Below, one piece after another: positions 58,941-64,000 of a stretch of DNA of 64,000 nt (positions are counted from its first letter, which is position 1; the number at the start of each line of letters is the position of its first letter). The stretch covers positions 2,416,606-2,480,605 of the forward strand of contig NZ_KI911782.1 in the NCBI RefSeq assembly GCF_000515395.1. Direction: 5' to 3'. Both the position numbers and the translations under genes were made by a program. Below the pieces are notes generated by a model that saw only the letters and a list, made by a program, of their open reading frames with translations, searched no databases and was not told the origin of the DNA. Source of the stretch: Jiangella gansuensis DSM 44835. Lineage in GTDB: Bacteria; Actinomycetota; Actinomycetes; Jiangellales; Jiangellaceae.

Positions 58941-60058
58941 CGCGACCTCCGCGTGACCCGGGTACCGATGCCGGTGACGATCTCGTGCTCGATCGTGCCT
59001 GCCCAGGCCGCCCAGTCCGCGGCGGTGGGTTCGCCGTCGTCGCCGGGCCCGAAGACGGTGACGGTCTCGCCGGGCGGCACCGGATCGGCGCCCAGGTCGA
59101 CCACCGCCTGGTCCATCGAGATCATTCCGACCAGCGGCCGCCGGCGCCCGCGCACCAGGACCTCGGCCCGGCCGGAAGCTGCCCGCGGCAGCCCGTCCGC
59201 GTAACCCAGGGGCAGCAGTGCCAGGTGCGTCGCCGCCGGAGCCGTCCACCCGTGGCCGTAACCCACCTGGGTGCCGGCCCGCACCCGCCGGACGGTGACG
59301 ACGGGAGCGGTCAGCGTCAGCGCCGGCCGCAGCCGGACCGTCCGCGAGGGGTCGATGCCGACCACCCCGGCCCCCACCCGGACCATCGAATGATGGGTTC
59401 GGCGGTCGGTGAGCGTGGCGGCGGTGGCGGCCAGGTGCCGCAGCGGCGGACGCAGCCCGGCTGCGCGGGCCGTCTCCACGCCCCAGGCGAACCGGGACCG
59501 GCCGGTCGCGTTGCACAGGTCGGCCGGGTGGTCCGCGCAGCCCAGGTGACCCATCACGCCGACTACGCGCAGCAACCCCCGCTGCTCGGCGAGCCGGGCC
59601 GCCCGGCACAGCGCGGCCCAGTCCGCCGGCGGCGCGCCGTCGCGGGCCATCCCGACGTCCAGGTGCAGGTGCACGCGCGCGCCCGCGCCGCCGGCCAGGA
59701 CGGCGTCGAGGTGCTCCCGGCTCGGCACGGTTACGTCCACCTTCGCGGCGACGGCGTCCCCGAACGGCGCGTCGACGGGGTTCAGCCAGCTCAGCACCGG
59801 CGCGGTGACGCCGGCCGCGCGCAGCGCCAGCGCCTCCCCGAGCCCGGTCACGCCCAGCCGGGTTGCACCGTGCGCGAGCGCCGTCCGGGCGACGTCCGCG
59901 GCCCCGTGCCCGAAGCCGTCGGCCTTCACCACGGCCATCAGTTCCGCGTCGGTGCGGGCGGCTATCGTGCTGACGTTCGCGGCGACCGCGGCCAGGTCGG
60001 CGGTAAGCAGCGGCGCGGCCACGGTGCACGGTGCCGGCGCCACGGCGAGGGCGCTCAC
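58937..60058 (-). CDS. Alanine racemase-fold PLP enzyme of the van-like operon
   Basis: A 373-residue enzyme. The PLP lysine is K45 in ELMAVVKADGFGHGAADVA; the second catalytic residue is the Tyr of GTQVGYGHGWTAP; GMISMDQAVVDLG closes the active site. It interconverts L- and D-alanine, or L- and D-serine if it acts as VanT. It is soluble, without the membrane domain of VanT. The GTG overlaps the dipeptidase stop and its end overlaps the ligase start, so it lies between hydrolase and ligase in one operon. Confidence 0.88.
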   Translation of the reverse strand: MSALAVAPAPCTVAAPLLTADLAAVAANVSTIAARTDAELMAVVKADGFGHGAADVARTALAHGATRLGVTGLGEALALRAAGVTAPVLSWLNPVDAPFGDAVAAKVDVTVPSREHLDAVLAGGAGARVHLHLDVGMARDGAPPADWAALCRAARLAEQRGLLRVVGVMGHLGCADHPADLCNATGRSRFAWGVETARAAGLRPPLRHLAATAATLTDRRTHHSMVRVGAGVVGIDPSRTVRLRPALTLTAPVVTVRRVRAGTQVGYGHGWTAPAATHLALLPLGYADGLPRAASGRAEVLVRGRRRPLVGMISMDQAVVDLGADPVPPGETVTVFGPGDDGEPTAADWAAWAGTIEHEIVTGIGTRVTRRSR

Positions 60059-60684
60059 GCCGTCACCAGCCGCGCGCTGACCGGGCCGTACAGGGCCGCC
60101 GCGGCGCCGGTGCGCAGCGCCCAGTAGCGGTCGCCGTAGCTCCAGTGCCACCACTCGGTGGGATAGTTCACCAGGCCGGCCCCGCCCAGGACCCGAGCCA
60201 GGAGCTCCCGGTTCGCCCGGGCCGGGCCGGTCACCTGCGGCGCGTCGAAGAAGCAGGCGCCGCCGCTATCCTCGGGCGTCGCGTCGATCGGGGTGCCGAG
60301 GTCGAGCTCCCTGTCGTCGGCGGTGGACACCAGGGTCAGGTCGACGGCGGCGCCGGCCACGTGCGGTGCCACCGCGACCGGCGCGACGAACCGGCTGGTC
60401 AACCGCTCGAGCTCGGCATCGGTGAGACCCGGGTGAAGGGCGGACAGCTGTGCGGCGTACCCGGCGATGATGGCGCGCTGGTCGGCGAGCGAACGGTGGC
60501 CCTCCACCACCCGCAGGCCGATTCCGCCGGGCAACCGGTCGCGGGCCAGGAGGAGACGCTGCGCCAGCGAGGCTCGCACCGCGGCATGCGCCGGCCCGAA
60601 CGAGTCGTCGAGCTCCACCATCGGTTCGCCGTCGTCGTGGACCGGGACGGCATGGACCCGCGGGTCGGAGAGGAGGATCGTCAT
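60055..60684 (-). CDS. VanX-type D-alanyl-D-alanine dipeptidase (M15D)
   Basis: A 209-residue zinc peptidase without signal peptide. Zinc ligands H108 and D115 are in APHVAGAAVDLTL and H180 in PTEWWHWSYGDRYWAL, with E177 as the catalytic base; LPGGIGLRVVEGHRSLADQR is the conserved start of the fold. Cytoplasmic VanX destroys D-Ala-D-Ala. The ATG at 60684 is chosen; a GTG three codons upstream at 60693 is an alternative. It is first in the operon, and TAGCGT just before the start may be the -10 of a nearly leaderless message. Confidence 0.88.
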   Translation of the reverse strand: MTILLSDPRVHAVPVHDDGEPMVELDDSFGPAHAAVRASLAQRLLLARDRLPGGIGLRVVEGHRSLADQRAIIAGYAAQLSALHPGLTDAELERLTSRFVAPVAVAPHVAGAAVDLTLVSTADDRELDLGTPIDATPEDSGGACFFDAPQVTGPARANRELLARVLGGAGLVNYPTEWWHWSYGDRYWALRTGAAAALYGPVSARLVTA

Positions 60685-60802
60685 ACCCGGCACGCTAGGA
60701 ACCGGGGCCCGTCACCGGCCTCCACCTGAGGTGCCGAACTGCTGGCCGCGAGGACGAGAAGGCTGGCCGCGGGCCCGGCCACGCCTGGGGCGATCCCGTG
60801 CG

Positions 60803-61558
60803 CTACGGCGTGCGGCGCTGCCGCTGCTCGTGGGCGAACTCACTACGAGCCCGGACGCCGAGCAGCATCTTCCGCGTCATGATCAGCACCACCGGGTCCA
60901 CCAGCTCGTTGCCCACCCAGGGCAGCCGGGCCGCCAACCCGGTCGCGTGTCCGGTGGCCAGCCCGCGGACCGGTGCGGCGCGGCCACGGACCAGCAGCCG
61001 GCAGGCGCCGGGCCCGTCGTCCACCAGCACGAACGCCCACGTGGCGTGCCAAGGGTGCAGCGGCGGGCGTTGGCGCAGCACGAGGACCCGGCCCGGGTCG
61101 ACCCGCGCCACCTGGAAGGCGTAGCCGTCCTTCGGGCCGAGCGAGCCCGGTGGGGCGGCCCGGACCTGGTCGCCCACGGCGAGGCGGTGCCAGCGGGCCC
61201 GGGACCGTTCGGCCCGGCGCAGGTCCAGGCCGAACGGGTTCTCCAGCCAGTCGTAGCTGTACCGGCCGTCGTGGTCGCGGCCGATCTGCACGATCCAGCG
61301 CCAGACCTCCTCGCGCGGCGCATTGACGGTCACGGCACGCGTGCTGACTGCGTGCGCGTCGCGGACCAGCTCGTCGCCGGGGAGGGGCCGGGCCACCTCG
61401 TCGGGCGTGGCGCCCCGGTAGCGCAGCCGGGCGCGCGCCGCCACGGCCGCCGTCGTCGACGCGGTCAGCGCCGCCGTGGCGACGACGGCGCGCCGCCGGT
61501 CCCGGGCGTGCCGGAGGGCGGCGCGCCGGCTCCCGCCCTGGCCACCGTGCGTGTTCAT
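60803..61558 (-). CDS. SRPBCC-like (START-fold) protein with N-terminal hydrophobic segment
   Basis: A 251-residue protein. Basic residues (RRAALRHARDRRR) and a hydrophobic stretch (AVVATAALTASTTAAVAA) look like a membrane anchor or signal. The body has AVTVNAPREEVWRWIVQIGRDHDGRYSYDWLENPFGLDL, GDQVRAAPPG, VLRQRPPLHPWHATWAFVLVDDG and LLVRGRA, the SRPBCC layout. It ends with hydrophobic VDPVVLIMTRKMLLGV. A DosR-type box lies 43 bases (centre) upstream of the ATG at 61558, so it may be in the dormancy/hypoxia regulon. Function unknown. Confidence 0.78.
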   Translation of the reverse strand: MNTHGGQGGSRRAALRHARDRRRAVVATAALTASTTAAVAARARLRYRGATPDEVARPLPGDELVRDAHAVSTRAVTVNAPREEVWRWIVQIGRDHDGRYSYDWLENPFGLDLRRAERSRARWHRLAVGDQVRAAPPGSLGPKDGYAFQVARVDPGRVLVLRQRPPLHPWHATWAFVLVDDGPGACRLLVRGRAAPVRGLATGHATGLAARLPWVGNELVDPVVLIMTRKMLLGVRARSEFAHEQRQRRTP

Positions 61559-61594
61559 ACCGACGAGGAGAGCACGCGGACCCGGCGGCGGGAA

Positions 61595-61608
61595 GGGACC
61601 AACGTCCC
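61595..61608. promoter_or_regulatory. DosR/DevR-type binding site
   Basis: GGGACCAACGTCCC fits the dormancy-regulator form GGGAC-N4-GTCCC exactly. It lies between the divergent SRPBCC-like gene and the DevS-like kinase gene, with the DevR-like regulator encoded 2 kb away. It is 43 bases (centre) upstream of the minus-strand start. Confidence 0.65.
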
Positions 61609-61741
61609 GATTCCGGTGGGCCGACTGTACCGCACGTCCGGGAGCGACGCCCGAGGTCAGGGCCGTCATGATCCGGCTCGGGCGTTCTCGACACTCCCGA
61701 TGGCCGGTGCAACACTGGTGCGGGGCTCAGAGGGGGCATGC

Positions 61742-63439
61742 ATGGGGAGCGGTGCCGACCAGATCTTGCCGAAGCTCCCGCTCGAGGAGCTTCTCGGTGA
61801 GGTGCAGTCGCGGCTGCAGGCGGTGGTGGCCGCCCAGGACGGCGTGCACGCACTGCTCGAGGCGGTCGTGTCGATCGGCCGCGACCTCGAGCTGGAGACG
61901 GTGCTGCGGCGCATCGTGGAGGCGGCCATCCGGCTGGTGGACTGCCGGTTCGGCGCCCTCGGGGTGATCGGCGACGACGGACAGCTGGCCCAGTTCATCC
62001 CGATCGGGGTCACGGAGGACGAGATCGCCCGGATCGCGGAGTGGCCGCACGGGCGGGGCCTGCTCGGGCTGCTGATCAAGGAGCCGGCGGCGCTGCGACT
62101 GGAGGAGATCGCCGACCACCCGGAGTCGTACGGGTTCCCGGAGGGACACCCGCCGATGCGTACGTTCCTCGGCGTGCCGATCCGGGTGCGGGACGAGGTG
62201 TTCGGCAACCTCTACCTGACCGAGAAGAACGCCGGCCGGCAGTTCGACGAGCAGGACGAGACCATCGTGGCGGCGCTGGCCACGGCCGCGGGCATCGCGA
62301 TCGACAACGCCCGCCAGTACGACGCCACCCGGCGCCGGGAGACCTGGCTGGACGCGTCCGCCGAGGTCACGCAGGCGCTGCTGTCCGGTACGGAGTTCCG
62401 GGACACGCTGCAGCTCATCGCCACGCACGCGCGGGCCATGACGTCGTCGGACACCGCGGCGGTGGCTGTGCCCGACCGCGACGGCCGCACGATGCGGGTG
62501 GAGGTGGCCGACGGTGCCGGCGCGGACGATCTGGCCGGCGTGGAGTTCGCGGCCGAAGGCACGCTGGGGGCCGCGGTGGTGGCATCCGGCGAGCCGAGGG
62601 CGGTCAACGAGATCCGCCGCGGCCCGGAGCCGGCGCCGCTGCTGGACCGGCTGCCCGACGGTCCGGCGCTGTTGGTCCCGCTCGGGACGCCGCCCCATGT
62701 GCGGGGTGTCCTGGTGCTGGTGAAACGCCGCGGCGGGACGCCGTTCTTCGGACCGACCGCTCGCATGGTGCACGCGTTCGCCAACCAGGCCGCCGTCGGC
62801 CTGGAGCTGGCCGAAGCGCGCCGTGAGGCCGAGCGACACGGCCTGGTGGACGACCGCGAACGCATCGCCCGCGACCTGCACGACGTCGTGGTGCAGCGGC
62901 TGTTCGCCAGCGCGATGAGCCTGACGGCCGCTGCCCGGCTGATCGATCGGGCAGACGTGGCCGCGCGGGTGGAGCGCACGGTCGACGACCTCGACGCGAC
63001 CATCCGGCAGATCCGCTCGACCATCTTCGCGCTGCAGTCGTCGAAGGACGACGTCGCGCCGACTCTGCGCGGCCGCCTGGTGAACGTCGTGGAGTCCGCG
63101 CGGGAGCAGCTGGGGTTCGCTCCCGGCTTGCAGTTGGTGGGTGAGCTGGACAACGCCGTCCCTGACCAGGTGGGCGAGCAGGCGGTGACCGTGCTGCAGG
63201 AGGCGCTGTCCAACGCGGTCCGGCACGCGCGGGCCTCGCGCGTCGACGTCGTCGTGGAGGCCATGAACGGGCGGTTGCGGCTGATGGTGGCCGACGACGG
63301 CGTCGGACTCCCGGCCGACCGGCGGCACAGCGGCCTGGCCAACCTCGCCGAGCGGGCCGCCGCGCTGGGCGGGACGTTCGAGCTCGCAACGGGCGAACCG
63401 ACCGGGACCGTGCTGACCTGGCGAGTACCGCTGCGGTGA
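61742..63439 (+). CDS. DevS/DosS-like sensor histidine kinase with tandem GAF domains
   Basis: A 565-residue cytoplasmic kinase. GAF-A spans about residues 45-195 and includes FPEGHPPMRTFLGVPIRVRDEVFGNLYLTEKNAGRQFDEQDE; H136 occupies the position of the haem ligand His149 of DosS. GAF-B follows (about 205-355). The HisKA_3 helix is VDDRERIARDLHDVVVQRLFASAMSL, and the ATPase has LQEALSNAVRHARASRVDV, MVADDGVGLP and GLANLAERAAALGGTFEL. AGAGGGGG precedes the ATG. With the adjacent DevR-like gene it is expected to sense oxygen, NO, CO or redox state. Confidence 0.92.
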   Translation: MGSGADQILPKLPLEELLGEVQSRLQAVVAAQDGVHALLEAVVSIGRDLELETVLRRIVEAAIRLVDCRFGALGVIGDDGQLAQFIPIGVTEDEIARIAEWPHGRGLLGLLIKEPAALRLEEIADHPESYGFPEGHPPMRTFLGVPIRVRDEVFGNLYLTEKNAGRQFDEQDETIVAALATAAGIAIDNARQYDATRRRETWLDASAEVTQALLSGTEFRDTLQLIATHARAMTSSDTAAVAVPDRDGRTMRVEVADGAGADDLAGVEFAAEGTLGAAVVASGEPRAVNEIRRGPEPAPLLDRLPDGPALLVPLGTPPHVRGVLVLVKRRGGTPFFGPTARMVHAFANQAAVGLELAEARREAERHGLVDDRERIARDLHDVVVQRLFASAMSLTAAARLIDRADVAARVERTVDDLDATIRQIRSTIFALQSSKDDVAPTLRGRLVNVVESAREQLGFAPGLQLVGELDNAVPDQVGEQAVTVLQEALSNAVRHARASRVDVVVEAMNGRLRLMVADDGVGLPADRRHSGLANLAERAAALGGTFELATGEPTGTVLTWRVPLR

Positions 63440-63443
63440 GCCG

Positions 63444-64000
63444 TCAGGCACCGCGGCGAGGCTTCGCCTCCGACTTGAGCTGGGCGGCCAGCACGGCGGC
63501 CTGGGTGCGGCGGTTCAGGTCCAGCTTGGCGAGCAGGCTGGAGACGTAGTTCTTGATGGTCTTCTCGGCGAGGAACATCCGCTCGCCGATCTGCCGGTTC
63601 GTGAGCCCCTCGCCGATGAGGTCGAGGATGCGCCGCTCCTGGTCGGTGAGGGTGGCCAGCGGGTCGGCCTTCGTGGCGCGGTCGCGCAGCCGCGCCAGCA
63701 TCCGGGCGGTGCTCTGCGGGTCCAGCAGCGATGTTCCGGCAGCCAGTGCTCGCACGGCCCCGACCAGGTCGGTGCCATGGATCTGCTTGAGCACGTAGCC
63801 CGCGGCGCCGGCCATGACGGCATCGAACAGGGCGTCGTCGTCGGCGAACGACGTCAGCATCAGGCACTGCAGCTGCGGCAGCCGCGAGCGCATCTCCCGG
63901 CAGACGGTGACACCGTCGCCGTCGGGCAGCCGCACGTCCAGGACGGCGACGTCCGGGCGCAGCGCGGGGATGCGGGCCATCGCCTGCTCGGCGGTGCCGG
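63444..64000 (-). CDS. DevR/DosR-like NarL-family response regulator (5' end outside window)
   Basis: About 185 C-terminal residues of a response regulator; the frame is open to the window end so the start is outside. [22 protein letters not shown] carries the phosphoacceptor Asp; [42 protein letters not shown] the Thr and Lys switch residues. The HTH is [63 protein letters not shown], very close to mycobacterial DosR in wording. It converges with the DevS-like kinase gene, 4 bases between stops. Confidence 0.92.
   Translation of the reverse strand, partial: GTAEQAMARIPALRPDVAVLDVRLPDGDGVTVCREMRSRLPQLQCLMLTSFADDDALFDAVMAGAAGYVLKQIHGTDLVGAVRALAAGTSLLDPQSTARMLARLRDRATKADPLATLTDQERRILDLIGEGLTNRQIGERMFLAEKTIKNYVSSLLAKLDLNRRTQAAVLAAQLKSEAKPRRGA

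Noticed and set aside
60721-60802. Direct repeat CTGGCCGCG between VanX and the SRPBCC-like gene
   Set aside because: Two 9-base copies in GC-rich DNA are expected by chance, with no promoter or symmetry around them.
1-64000. CRISPR arrays, tRNA/rRNA genes, transposases, integrases or phage genes
   Set aside because: None were seen: no regularly spaced repeats, no tRNA-like cloverleaf with a conserved T-loop, and no recombinase motifs in any plausible protein. Tools for RNA detection were not available, so short RNAs could be missed.

Overview
The window is very GC-rich and densely coded. It uses many GTG starts, has Tat signal peptides, DevS/DevR-type and NarL-type two-component systems, an ECF41 sigma factor and a DosR-type box. 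This fits a soil-type actinomycete chromosome (Jiangella, Kribbella or Nocardioides-like; the genus cannot be fixed from sequence alone). No rRNA, tRNA, CRISPR, IS element or phage module was recognised.

Layout. 1-3.4 kb: end of a methyltransferase gene and a large signalling ATPase. 3.4-6.9 kb: a remnant of a peptidase-like gene, then a secreted family 8 polysaccharide lyase with an inserted DNRLRE/CBM96-like domain, preceded by two LacI-type operators. 7-12.7 kb: a frameshifted methyltransferase, SnoaL-like protein, aminoglycoside-phosphotransferase-like protein, HD-GYP/LuxR protein and flavin monooxygenase. 12.7-14.5 kb: a CapA-M15 peptidase fusion. 14.5-23 kb: a sialic-acid/sulfated-glycan locus (GntR regulator, ABC importer, N-acetylneuraminate-lyase-like aldolase, sulfatase, sialidase). 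23-28.5 kb: small proteins, then a type III PKS / methyltransferase / flavoprotein / UbiA group resembling phenolic-lipid (srsABC-like) clusters. 28.6-35.2 kb: manganese catalase, DUF421 protein, ABC exporter with YceI protein, and a divergent NarL-type two-component system. 35.2-46 kb: an amino-sugar regulon (LamG protein, LacI repressor, Gfo/Idh/MocA dehydrogenase, ABC importer, GH3, NagB, SIS protein, NagA) whose three transcription units carry one identical 14-bp operator. 46-48 kb: an ECF41 sigma factor divergent from SnoaL/DoxX genes, with two matching promoters back to back. 48-51.3 kb: a secreted GH78 rhamnosidase. 51.4-56 kb: mixed small genes and an MFS transporter. 56-60.7 kb: a van-like operon (VanX-type dipeptidase, alanine racemase, D-Ala ligase, histidine kinase, response regulator). 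60.8-64 kb: an SRPBCC-like protein and a DevS/DevR pair with a DosR-type box.

How the genes fit together. The strongest theme is scavenging of host or environmental glycans. The secreted lyase, sialidase, sulfatase and rhamnosidase could trim polymers, the two ABC importers take up fragments, and cytoplasmic GH3/NagA/NagB or the aldolase channel amino sugars and sialic acid into central metabolism. Sugar kinases (NagK/NanK/NanE) are absent here and must lie elsewhere. The most unusual items are the shared operator set, the symmetric ECF41 promoters, the van-like operon with a NarL-type rather than OmpR-type two-component system, the CapA-M15 fusion, the domain insertion in the lyase and a sialidase gene whose start codon appears to be ACG.
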